Positions 43,181 through 53,640 of a stretch of 64,000 bases of DNA are shown piece after piece. Origin of the DNA: Pycnopodia helianthoides (Eukaryota > Echinodermata > Asteroidea > Forcipulatida > Asteriidae); contig CM063256.1 of NCBI GenBank assembly GCA_032158295.1, forward strand, positions 9,594,453 through 9,658,452. Reading direction: 5' to 3'. Position numbers and translations under genes: made by a program. Under the pieces are notes generated by a model. The model had not been told where the DNA came from and made no database searches. It worked only from the letters and a program-made list of their open reading frames with translations. Positions within the stretch are counted from its first letter, which is position 1, and the number at the start of each line of letters is the position of its first letter.

Positions 43181-44792
43181 CCTGAGTCATTTAAGAATTG
43201 TTGAGTGAGACGTGGGGTCTTCGTGAATAATATTATTTTATTTGTGATTGCAGTGCTTAGAAAAAACTTTACAACAAGAACATCAATAACCCTATCAGGA
43301 CGGGTGGCACCTTCGCTGCATTTGATCACCACCTAATGTTCTGACCTTTCCCAGTGTTTATCATAAATTGTTTGAAAGTAATTGCTATTGGGGTTCAGCT
43401 GTTACCATGGCAACCGTTTGTTCGATCTTGGGTCAAACAGTTTTAATGTTTTAATCTCAAGAAAAGTGATGTGTCATGTTGTAGTGTTAAATGCATTCTG
43501 AAAATTCAATTTGCCGCCAAATTCGGCAGCCATCTTGGAATGTTCATTTTCAGTTCGTTTTTAGGGGTTCAAACTATGTCAGCTTTTGTATCAAAGATCT
43601 TTTTTTTTTTTAACGTGTTAGTTTTTTCAAATTTTCCGGCCTATAAATATTTGGAATCAGATCAACCAGAAATGTTTCTTTATGTCATAATGTAGACATT
43701 TATCAAAAGAACAATTGTGGCAAGTTTCATTTAAAAAAACATCGCTCGAGAAAAAGCCAGGTCCTGATAGGGTTATTATTACATTTTACTCAAATTATTA
43801 CATCAATTAATTATAATAATCAATTTAGTCTCTGCAAGAGCCGGTTGGTTTATTCAATGTAGTGTGCTCTAAAGTAGTCGTTATAGGAGACAGTGACAAT
43901 GTGCAAGCCTCCTGCATATTCGAAATTTCGGGACCTAATTGGTTCCAACCATAGGTTTTTACGTGCCCACGATTGTGTTCTTCAAATACTTTAGTTTCAC
44001 GTAGTTTATGTCTATAAAAGTATATCATATATTAATATTATTGTTGGAAAGTAAAGTTTTGCAAATAGATATAGAATTAAGAAAAATCTTACAAAATTAA
44101 GACAATGTGTTTACAGGTTGAACATTGTGCATTTTTTTTTTTACTATTTTCTCCTGACTCATCACAAACGGACAAATTATCATAGGCTTGTTATTTCATG
44201 TATTGGTTGATCCAACAAAACAATAACACTGCGACTATTTTTTTCAGCTTTACCACTTTTGTTATAATCCCTAAACCTATGTGAAGGTCGCACAAATTCG
44301 GACTTGTTGCCAATTGGGATCTAACAAATAGGCATCCTCGTCCCAAGTTATCATTTTGTTTTAATGTTAATTTTATTAACAAATTATTTTGTGTAATTGA
44401 AAATGTTAGTTGTATTGATAACACGTTACTGTGAATAGGCCTTCTTTATTTTCGAAAATTTATTATAAATACATCTTCACCAGAAGATTTGATTATACAA
44501 AAAGATAGTCTTAGATTGATTTGATGAACACAGATTTATGCCACTCATGTTGATTATACGGTATGCCACACCGCTGCACTTTGAAACTCCCTACCTGTAT
44601 CTTGTTTTCTTCCAACTCTGTCACAGTTCAAGATCAACGTCAACAGATATTTCCTCTCACTTTAGATTTTTCCTTATTCTTCTTGTTGCCCTCACCCTGG
44701 GACATGGGTGGCATTTTGACCTTGCGTTGGCGATTTGTTATAAAATAAACAATTTATAACGATTGAACATCATTTCTAGATTTGTGTACTAA

Positions 44793-45158
44793 CCTTCAAC
44801 TTCAATAAATGTAGTTGCAACCAATCCAGAGCCAGTCGCAACTGCACATGTTGACAACGTGTTGTAATTCTTTTTCTGATTTAAGCAAAACAATCACACT
44901 GCCCATCTCATTGCAAATCTGCTTGCCCTCTTCCCACGTAACTCCCTTTTTGTGCATCTTGTAGCATTTGTCATTTCACTGGCTCCAAGTAGGAGGGCAT
45001 GGCGGGGCTTTCTTCAAACACCGCCCATTTACGGCAGCGTAGTTCGCCATCATAAGTAAACCAACAACACCCAGCAATTTGCTCGCCAAAATTTTTGCAG
45101 ACCATCTCTTGCCAATATGAAATTGCTGCCAGATATACAAATAACCAAGAAGGTACAC
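44793..45158 (-). pseudogene. Broken lectin exon 1 (gene F)
   Basis: This is a full-length exon 1 with a shared upstream region, but it has three lesions. At the start, one extra A after ATGGTCTGCAAAA puts the usual ATG out of frame with the signal peptide, and the second Met codon is lost. In the domain start, the Trp after WSQ has become TGA (near 44,979). Before the donor, a four-base insertion breaks the frame after WIGCN. No exon 2 is found between here and exon 1 of the preceding copy. Between the lesions the reading is still clearly lectin (ASKLLGVVGLLMMANYAAVN, CPPTWSQ, CYKMHKKGVTWEEGKQIC). It is probably a dead gene. Confidence 0.88.
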
Positions 45159-45949
45159 CCTTCACAGAACGGAACTGCGCCAAGATCCTTCTGTTACCAA
45201 TAAAAACAAGAATCATCGAGTCACAAAAAAAAACTGCGCAACGCGGAGTTCTCCAATAACAGCGACAAATTAATCAATAAAAACCTACGTCATCGAATAA
45301 AATACAATACATAGAACTTGAAGAAAAAAATTGTCTTAATTATGATTTTGAGCTATGCATTATAAACTGTCGCGTAGTACAAAATTTTGAAATTTAGACG
45401 AGACGAACATTTTAATTTCCAGGGAATTTTCATAGAAACTTTTTTCTCAAAGACAGAAGATGCCTAGACAGAAGATATGCCCCGAATCCAAGTACACACT
45501 TAGAGCATAAATGCCTTTTAATCATCCTTTATAAATTATTATTCTTAATTTTGTAAATTGTTTGTAAAATTATGTTGATTTTAGCCAAAATGGCTGGGTT
45601 TCTCATCACAGTGCAAACACTCCCCCCCCCCCCAAAAAAAAACACAAAAAACATTTAATTAATATATAAAGAGAAATAGTAATTTTCAAAAGCTGAATCT
45701 ACACACATGGAAGAATATAACACACCCGCTTGTATTTTTCTTTTTACCCCAGGCAGACTTCTCACTGACCCACATTACAGTTTGACCTATTTCCCCCAAT
45801 GCTTTCAATATCAATGTGGATATGTAAAAGGGAATCTAAAATTGCACAATGGTGGCAACTTCCCCCTTAAGTTGTACTTATCATTTATAACGGATGTTCA
45901 ATAGGTAGTTGTGAATGCATGTAAATACAGAAGATTGGCGTTTTGCCTG

Positions 45950-46482
45950 ACAACCCTAGCCCCATGCGAAAACCTTAGCCTCCAGCCAAAACACTAGCCC
46001 CATCCCAAAACTCTAGCCCCTTATCCCAAACTCTAGCCCCCAGCCCAAACCCTAGCCATCAGCCCAAACCCTAGTCTCAGCCCCCATCCAAAACCCTAGC
46101 CTCCATCCAAAACCCAGCCTCCTTCCCAAACTCTAGCCCCCAGCCAAAACCCTAGCCTCAGCCCGATCCTAAACCCTAGCCTCCATCAAAAACCCAGCCT
46201 CAGCCCCAAACCCTAGCCCTAACCCAAACCATAGCCATCATCTCAAACCCTAGCCCCATGCGAAAACCTTAGCCTCCAGTCCAAACCCCAGCCTCCATCC
46301 CAAACCCTAGCCTCCATCCAAAACCCAGCCTCCTTCCCAAACTCTAGCCCCCAGCCAAAACCCTAGCCATCAGCCCAAACCCTAGCCTCAGCCCCCATCC
46401 CAAGCCCTAGCCCCAAACTCAAATCCAGCCATAAGTACAAACCCTAGCCCCAGCCACCACCCCAAACCCTAGGCATCAGCCA
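45950..46482 (-). repeat. CCCAAACCCTAGCC array, copy 3
   Basis: Same monomers as copies 1 and 2, in a different order of variants, joined abruptly to GTTTTGCCTGACA on the left. The right border (CCACCCCAAACCCTAGGCATC) is shared with the other two. Confidence 0.8.
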
Positions 46483-47194
46483 AGTTTATTTAGTGTGGTG
46501 CACCCTTTACCTACAAAACGGTGTATTTTCACATGTTAGGGTTCGTTTACATTAATGTAGGCTTGAAACGACGACAAAAATTAACTGTAGGGGTTATTTT
46601 TATCAGTTGTTGCTGTTTTTACATTGAAAACATAATTCATTTGGCTGTAAACCGTTAGTATCGTAATAATAGTGTTATTTCCTAAAATTTCAGTACATTT
46701 TTAACTGAATAGTTTAACGTTCAAAGAGTGGTTTGCTTGGTTTGTTTTTACTGTAAGACTACGACGAGTATGAGGCTAGGACGGTCAGGCACATTCCAAA
46801 AAACTTAAGAGTCAACAAAAGTGTTTGGTTGATCAGGAAAATAAGTAGAGAAAAACCACCACCAGCTATAGTCATTTTTACGCGTATTCGTCAGGCTAAT
46901 ACTAAATCGTTTATTTAACTTTTAATTTCCCTCAGCACACAGTAGACTCGTAAAATGTTAACGCTAATGACGTTGAAATATTTAAGCTGTTGCCAACAAC
47001 ACGCTCTCTTGTAACCAAAACACACGTCATTTTCTTTCTACATGAAGATACTGACACAAATTAATGACCTGCCAAATAACCAGTACAGCATTTATTGCAC
47101 ACAAAAACTATTGTGTTCATTTTTATGAAAAATAATCGCCATAAACAATTACCAATAGCCATTAACGAGAGGCACTTATTGTTTGCGTCATTTT

Positions 47195-47400
47195 GAAGGG
47201 TCTTGGTTAGTCAGGGTTAAGTTGGACAATTTGGGGTGTTGGTTAGGGTTCATTTCAAAGGGTCGGTGATAGTTAGGGTTACTTTTGAAGGGTCGGGTTG
47301 GTCAGGGTTGATTTTCGATGGTTAGGGTTGGTTGGGGTTATTTTTGAAGGGTCGGGTTGGGTAGGGATACTTTTTACGGTCTAGATGGGTGAGGTTAATT
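47195..47400 (+). repeat. G-rich minisatellite, U5 third copy
   Basis: Same monomer order as at 39,045-39,255 with a few substitutions. Confidence 0.8.
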
Positions 47401-47675
47401 TTACCTGAGTCATTTAAGAATTGTTGAGTGAGACGTGGGGTCTTTGTGAATAATAATATTTTATTTGGGATTGCAGTGCTTAGAAAAAACTTTACAACAA
47501 GAACATCAATAACCCTATCAGGACGGGTGGCACCTTCGCAGCATTTGATCACCACCAAATGTTCTGACCTTTCCCAGTGTTTATCATAAATTGTTTGAAA
47601 GTAATTGCTATTGGGGTTCAGCTGTTACCATGGCAACCGTTTGTTCGATCTTGGGTCAAACAGTTTTAATGTTTT

Positions 47676-48260
47676 AATTATGATTTTGAGCTATGCATTA
47701 TAAACTGTGGCGTAGTACAAAATTTAGAAATTTAGACGAGAAAAACATTTAAATTTCCAGGGAATTTTCATAGAAATCTTTATTCTCAAAGACAGAAGAT
47801 GCCTAGACAGAGGATATGCCCCGAATCCAAGTACACACTTAGAGCATACATGCCTTTTAATCATCCTTTATAAATTACTATTCTTAATTTTGTAAGTTGA
47901 TTTTAGCCAAAATGGCTGGGTTTCTCATCACAGTGCAAACACCCCCCCCTAAAAAAAAACATTTAATTAATATATACAGAGAAATAGTAATTTTCAAAAG
48001 CTGAGTCTACACACATGGTAGAATATAACACACTCTCTTGTATTTGTCTTTTTACCTCAAGCAGACTTCTCTCACCCACATTACAGTTTGACCTATTTCC
48101 CCCAATGCTTTCCATATCAATGTGGAGATGTAAAAGGGAATCTAAAATTGCACAATGGTGGCAACTTTCCCCTGAAGTTGTACTTATCATTTATAACGGG
48201 TGTTCACTCGGTAGTTGTGTATGCATGTAAATACAGAAGATTGGCGTTTTGCCTGACAGA
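47676..48260. repeat. Second copy of 45,333-45,950
   Basis: Shares AAATTTAGACGAG, GACAGAAGATGCCTAGACAG, AGCCAAAATGGCTGGGTTTC, a poly-C run and CCCCCAATGCTTTC with the first copy, with scattered differences. No gene is seen; the open frames are not kept between the two copies. Confidence 0.8.
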
Positions 48261-48365
48261 TCAAACGTCAAATGTAACTCAATAGCCCATACCTATGCAC
48301 AAGCGCTATCTTAAAAACTATCCGCAATGCATCTTGGAAAACTTAGTAAAGTTAAACAAATAAAT

Positions 48366-48808
48366 CAAGCTGCCAAGATGGACGCTATGCTCTTATTTAC
48401 ATGTAAATATGCCTGGTGTTATGCTTGTAAACTGCATTGCTTCAAAATCAGCGCTACATGGTGGTTGCCGGTTTTGCTTGGACTCGGATTTCACCCAGAA
48501 TCCTTCACGCACTGATCATGCGCAAAATGAATCAAGCTGCCACGATGTAAATATGCCCTGTCTTATAGTTGTAGACCGCATTGCTTCAAACTCAGCGCTA
48601 CATGGTGGTTGCCGGTGTTGCTTGGACTCGGATTTCACCCAGAATCCTTCACGCACTGATCATGCGCAAAATGAAATCAAGCTGCCACGATGTAAATATG
48701 CCCTGTCTTATAGTTGTAGACCGCATTGCTTCAAAACTCAGCGCTACATGGTGGTTGCCGGTGTTGCTTGGACTCGGATTTCACCCAGAATCCTTCACGC
48801 ACCGATCA
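48366..48808 (+). repeat. Three-copy tandem repeat, about 145 bp units
   Basis: Units begin CAAGCTGCCA at 48,366, 48,533 and 48,678 and end in CACCCAGAATCCTTCACGCA. The first unit is 167 bases because it keeps an extra stretch (GCTCTTATTTACATG); the second is 145; the third is cut at 131. Because 145 is not a multiple of three, the open frame at 48,409-48,831 (140 codons) reads the repeats in different frames and passes stops by chance. It is probably not a gene. Confidence 0.85.
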
Positions 48809-50352
48809 CTTTAATCAGTTCACTACATTAGTTCTCACTCCAAATGAATCGAACGAAACAAAGTTTGAATTTGATGGGTTGGTAGTCATGCGCATTTTGG
48901 AGTTGCATATAGGGTTTTGTTATTAACAAACTTCTGTTTCAAGGGAATTTTTGTTTGTACTTTGTTTCAAACTTTTCCCTCGGTATTACTGTTTTTGTTT
49001 GTCAGCGTTGTTGTTGTGTTTTTTTCTAAACAAGCGATGAAGAACTATGTTTGAATTATTGCAAGTTAGTTTCTCGTTACATTACAGACCTTACGTATTG
49101 ACGTCACTAATGCCGCCCTCTTAGATGGCGCGGTGCAAAGGATGATCCAATGAGCAACCTTCTCTTGGCCTACTCAAATGACGTCATGTGCATAGGGTTT
49201 AGTAAATTATCGTCAAAATTCTACTTGGTGACATTTCCACAATAACTAATCAAAAAACAAATTCATCACGTCCAACCCATCTCCCCCTTCTCTCCGCCCT
49301 GATTGGTTATCCAACTTTGGTAATCCAAATATCAAAACTGTTCAAATTTAATTAGTTCACTACATTAGTTATCACGCCAAATGAATCAAACGATACAAAT
49401 TTCGAATTTGATGGGTTGTTGGTCATGGTGGTGAGGTTGAATGATTTGTTATTACCGCATACATTGTAATAAGCCACGTTGTCACTATATCTGCATGTCG
49501 TGCAGTTCCACTGGAAAAGAGGGCGTGTTTGAGGTGTACGTGTACTCATTAGTATTTAGTATTGATTTAGGTGTAATAGCAAATACTACAGAGCGCCGAA
49601 GGTGCAAGATGGGGGAACCTCCTTCTCTGAATGACTTGTGTATATGTGATTTTTTTTTAAGTTTGAAATGATTACTTCCGGTTTGGACCGGAAGTAAAGG
49701 TCACATATTTTGTAGGATCTTTACAATACCTCAAGAGCTCAAAACCGGAGGTTAAGATCACATGACGTTTTCGGAAAATTTAAAAATATAATATGGACTT
49801 CGTCTTATAAATTGTTCTAGGCATTTAAAATGAGAACTTGGAAATTTACATAAAGATGTGTATATGTAGCAGTGATTGCAAACTGAAACTTAAAGCAATT
49901 CAGTTATCAACGTACATTTTTCTTGTAGCGTCTTCATAGCTAGTCGAGAATAGTAATTGCATATTAAGGTGAGGTTTCTGACAATGTAGATAGGCGTAAA
50001 GGGGTAGGTCTACTTTCTAGAAATGGTGAGGCGGGTTGGTGGGCGATTGGGAGAGAGAGGGCGTCGTTGGCAGCAAGCTCTCTGGTGCATCGACTAGTAC
50101 GTCAAGAGAGGCAGTTGGCAAATTGCTATGGGTTCATTAGTTTGATAAATTGAGCCTCAATGCATTAAACATGTGTAACATTATACAATTTCTTCAAAGC
50201 GTCATATAGTTTCAAAAACTTTGTGTGCTTAAACAGATCTATGAAATTTGTTCCAGTGTTTAAGTGCCTAATGAGGCATAACGGAACTATCCGTTTTGTT
50301 TTCATGTCGTTAAATTAGCCGTGTCCGACTAGGGTAGGGCTGTGTCCGAATT

Positions 50353-50447
50353 AGCGGCTACGGCTACGGCTACGGCTGGATCGACGCATCATCATGCGTT
50401 GAAGTGTACGACGTCCCTAGCAACAGTCGTAGCCGTAGCCGTAACCA
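50353..50447. repeat. Inverted repeat of GGCTAC units
   Basis: AGCGGCTACGGCTACGGCTACGG (about 50,353-50,375) pairs with GTAGCCGTAGCCGTAAC (50,431-50,446) around a 50-base loop. This could be the end or core of a MITE, since GTGTCCGAATTAGC precedes it, or just a hairpin. Confidence 0.55.
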
Positions 50448-50540
50448 CAAACTTGGATTCTGCCTAGGTTTCATTATGAACGTTTCTTTTCTTGTCGCCA
50501 TAAGTTAATAATATCAAAATTAACAGATAAAGGAGTTCCA

Positions 50541-50600
50541 AGTTAGCTGCGGACTTGCAATCTCAAGGTTGGTGGTTCAAATCCGGGCAAGCTAACCGCT
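50541..50600 (+). repeat. tRNA-like fragment, probable SINE head
   Basis: CGGACTTGCAATCTCAAGG followed by GGTTCAAATCC (50,574-50,584, a perfect B-box) resembles the 3' half of a tRNA, with TTGCAAT as anticodon loop (GCA). The D-arm side is poor and no acceptor stem closes, so it is not a working tRNA gene. It is best read as the head of a tRNA-derived SINE or a tRNA relic. Confidence 0.5.
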
Positions 50601-50689
50601 GATTTCGCAATGACTAGAGTTTTTTGGCCAGTCAAAAGAAAAATTGTAATACTGTTTCGAATGAATATCATCGAAATTCTTGAATGAAG

Positions 50690-51600
50690 AATTAAAAACA
50701 CTTCACTATGAAGTTAGCTTTGGTACATTCTGCATTAGTGTGTACTTGAAGGTCTGCATCCTCAACCCCCCCCCCCCCGAATCAGGCTCGCACTCTCCTG
50801 CCTTCTTGCCCTCCCCCACTACCACCACATACCACTCTACCTCATGCGGCGTTCCGAAATTAGCTACCAGTCAGCATTTTCTTCCAATTTTTTTCCCGAA
50901 CAGGTTTGTTATCTGTACTGCACTTCGCTATGAGCTGTCCAGAAGAGGCGCCCTCTCTGTACAACACAAAGAGGAAGTCAGAAGGTAAATTATAAAGCTT
51001 TTTCAATTGAATACCATCAACATTCAGGAATTAATTAAAAACACTTCGCTATGAAGTAAGCTTTGCTACATCCTGTATTAGTGCATAATTCAAAGTCTGC
51101 TCCTTCACCGACCCCCCCCCCGCTCGCCCCTCCCCTTTCCCCTTGCCCTCCCCCGCTACTACCACTAGCTACTCTACCTCAGCCCTCGAGTGGCGTCCTG
51201 AAATTAGCTACCAGTAACTTTCTAAATGCAGGATTTTATTTCATTTATTCACAAAGAGGTTTGTTATCTGTACTGCACTTCGCTATGAGCTGCCCAGAAG
51301 AGGCGCCCTCAAGCAGCTGTGATTTTTGAAGGTCAAAGTTCAATATGCAAGCTTCAGATAGTGTGTGTGGCATGTAGAGCACAACGAGATTAAGATGGTG
51401 TAGGATCACCTTTTCGTTTTGAGAGCTTCAACGATGATGCGAGTTGTCATGGTCGACTAAGGAAATATGTAAGTTTCTCTTTATCTGTTCTCAATTCAGT
51501 TTTATTTGTTAAATGCCAACATGGTCATTCTTATCATACAAAATTCGAGCCAGTGACCGTCTGCCATCTTGATACAAAGAGCGCCCTCTCTGATCTATCC
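50690..51600 (+). repeat. Duplicon block R, tandem pair (R3, R4)
   Basis: The first part of R is present twice: 50,690-50,985 and 51,036-51,310 (AATTAAAAACACTTC.CTATGAAGT, poly-C, CCGAACAGGTTTGTTATCTG or CAAAGAGGTTTGTTATCTG, AGAAGAGGCGCCCTC). Only the second continues into the AGGTCAAAGTTCA site (51,330-51,342) and GTAAGT (51,469-51,474). This starts U6. Confidence 0.7.
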
Positions 51601-51984
51601 TATTCACAAGCCGCGAGATCATCCACGTGTCTGTGACGTCTACACATGCGCATTGGACCATTCTCCTTGACCTGGTAACCCCTGGTCACCTTCTCCTGCT
51701 TACGAAAGATTCGACTATCAATAATAACCCAGATCGTTTGTGTAAATCCACTGCAAATAATTATTGTAATTCTTCTTGCAACTTTGGTTTTAAAAGCTCG
51801 TTTACATTATCCACGGAGACTACATGCATTATCATGTCATGGGTGTACACGTTGTGATTGTGCGCAGTGAGCCGTTTAGCCGTATAATTCTTCCCATCAT
51901 GCATCACTACATCCTGAACTAGAATTTGTACAAGCTCATCGGCCCATCCCAGCGGTCGTAGAAGAGACCAATGGGGCCGAGTGA

Positions 51985-52995
51985 ACGTGTCATTTCATTT
52001 CATTTCATTTCAAGACAACTATTTCCACTCCATTGGTGAAAAACAAGAATCATCGTAACATTGGTATAGAACAGTAAGACGATTGATGGAACTTGGGGCA
52101 TAGCAGGAAAAGCCAAAGCTTGTGGAAGGTATGCCCAGACAAACACAAACAAAAATGGACTATTATTATTCAATTTATTTCCACACTCACAATAATAGAC
52201 AGAATCATTTGGACAACAAAATATAGTAGTATAATACAATCAAAGAGTAACAAAACCAATGGTAATGTTGCTGGAAAGTAAAACAATAGAAACTGTGAAC
52301 TATTAACAAGTACAGTGTGAGTAGGTTCGACGTTAACTAAGACAGAATAGACTCTATGTGAACTAAAGTGGCTACAGAGAGATGCAACTTATAACAGATG
52401 AATTACACTTAGGAAAACACATGAGGGTTCAATAAATAATAACACATCGTGTACAGGTGAAAAAGAGAAATCTCAATAAGGTGAAAACGAAGAGGAAGCT
52501 CCAGGGATTAGATTAGATTTTGAACAATTGTTTGCTCTGAGTTTGCGTTGGAAGTTGTGTAAGCAGGGAGATTATTCCAGTTGCAAGGCCAAGACCATAA
52601 TATACTATGTTGAAATGCGGCTGTTCAATGTTTGGAAAGTAGAAATAAAGTTGAATATCTGGTTTGATATTTTTATAAAAATTACTAGTAACATGAAATG
52701 TGCTAACTCTAGTGATGAGGAAAATGATTAGTTGAGTATTTGTACATAAATATACCTTGTTGATCAATTTTAATATCATGAATACGTGATAATTGTTTTG
52801 TTTAAACAAGGGTGCAGTGTGAGCTCCAAAAATAACATTTGTCAGTAGTGCGAATAACTTTCTTTAGCAACACAATCATTTTATAGAAGTTACTTTGAGA
52901 GGTATTCCCCCAGACAATGTTACCGTATCATGTGCATATTGATAAGAACGAGAAATGGCAACACGGTTGAAACGATGGGGAAATTGAAACAGTTT
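51985..52995 (-). mobile_element. LINE 3' end, U6 copy
   Basis: Minus-strand 3' end with (TGAAA)n at 52,013-51,990 and the RT C-terminal codons near 52,700-52,510 (QLYFYFPNIEQPHFN, GLA, NNLPAY region), here with a deletion that removes part of the TTCRNAVTF segment. It is longer at its 5' side than recognisable coding, up to about 52,990. It is interrupted by a second insertion at 52,166-52,298. Confidence 0.65.
52166..52298 (-). mobile_element. Nested short LINE tail insertion
   Basis: About 133 bases lie between two copies of ACTATTA (52,159-52,165 and 52,299-52,305). In U2, U4 and U7 the same LINE reads on without them. Read on the minus strand it ends GTGTGGAAATAAATTGAA, an AATAAA and short tail typical of a LINE 3' end. 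So it is a very short, 5'-truncated retroposition with a seven-base target duplication. Confidence 0.75.
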
Positions 52996-53004
52996 GCCTC
53001 TTTA

Positions 53005-53640
53005 ATATCAGTTCTCGGGGATGAATGTAACATTAAACAGTCGTTTATTAACCCCTACGCAACTAGTTAGCTTGAACGCTTCGAAAACGGGTTTTTTTTT
53101 CAAGTCACCGCCAAAGACTGTTTACACCGTGTGGGGGCGCTGTATCGACATGGCAAGGGGGGGTGAACGTATCGACTAATTCAGCGCATAGTGCGGCACT
53201 TTTCCGCAGCTCGGTTAACCGGAGGCGGGCGGGGAGGTGGTGACACGTCAGCGGTTCAGTTAAACATCAATCATTATTTTATTTTTTTTTAGTTTGAGTA
53301 AAGATCGTTAGTGTTCATTTTTAAGGGTCTGGGTTAGGTTGGACAATATGGGGTGTTGGTTGGGGTTCATTTAAAAAAGGTTGGTGTTAGTTAGGGTTAC
53401 TTTTGAAGGGTCGGGGTTGATTTTCGATGTTTGGGGTTGGTTAGGGTTAAGAATTGTTGAGTAAGACGTGGATTTTTGTGCATAATATATTTTATTTGTG
53501 ATTGCAGTGCAAAGAAATAATTTTACAACAAGAACAACAATAACCCTATCAGGACCGGTGGCACCTTATTTTTACAGAAACCTTTTAACGCTGCACTTGA
53601 TCACCAACAATTTGTCTGACTTTTCCCAATATTTATTATT
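53005..53640. repeat. Duplicon block S and minisatellite, U6 copy
   Basis: Block S is at 53,005-53,160 and the G-rich array at about 53,325-53,460. After the border (AAGAATTGTTGAGTAAGACG, 53,449) and about 170 bases of block M, a second array remnant and border appear at 53,650-53,735, so the first part of block M is duplicated. Confidence 0.7.

Larger units (their letters stand above)
41050..44975. repeat. U5 tandem segment, second copy
   Basis: From about 42,185 to 44,975 it is nearly identical to 38,262-41,049 (I noticed one extra T in the run near 43,627). From 41,060 to about 42,185 the same alignment shows a small insertion or deletion every 10-20 bases, many in homopolymers. The change from noisy to clean is abrupt. 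Confidence 0.85.
45333..47675. repeat. U5 third segment
   Basis: 45,950-47,675 repeats the array, F block, minisatellite and first part of block M of 42,000-43,455 with roughly 2% difference. Its left part (45,333-45,950) is repeated right after it at 47,676-48,260 (ATTATGATTTTGAGCTATGC to GGCGTTTTGCCTGACA), so the 2.3-kb segment is a partial tandem duplication of its own. Confidence 0.8.
48809..50690. other. Region outside the duplicons, no gene
   Basis: A direct repeat of about 75 bases (TTCACTACATTAGTT..TC, CAAATGAATC.AACGA, TTTGATGGGTTG) occurs at 48,817 and 49,353. There is a perfect palindromic stretch, CTTCCGGTTTGGACCGGAAG, at 49,676-49,695. 50,150-50,215 resembles the end of the tandem repeat before U3 (ATGCATTAAACATGT, TTCTTCAAAGCGTCATATAG). 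No exon is recognised. Confidence 0.5.

Noticed and set aside
48366..48808. CRISPR-like direct repeats
   Set aside because: Units are contiguous with no spacers, the host is eukaryotic and no cas genes are present.
50541..50600. tRNA-Cys gene
   Set aside because: The B-box and anticodon-like loop are good, but the A-box is poor and no acceptor stem can be closed, so a SINE head or tRNA relic fits better.
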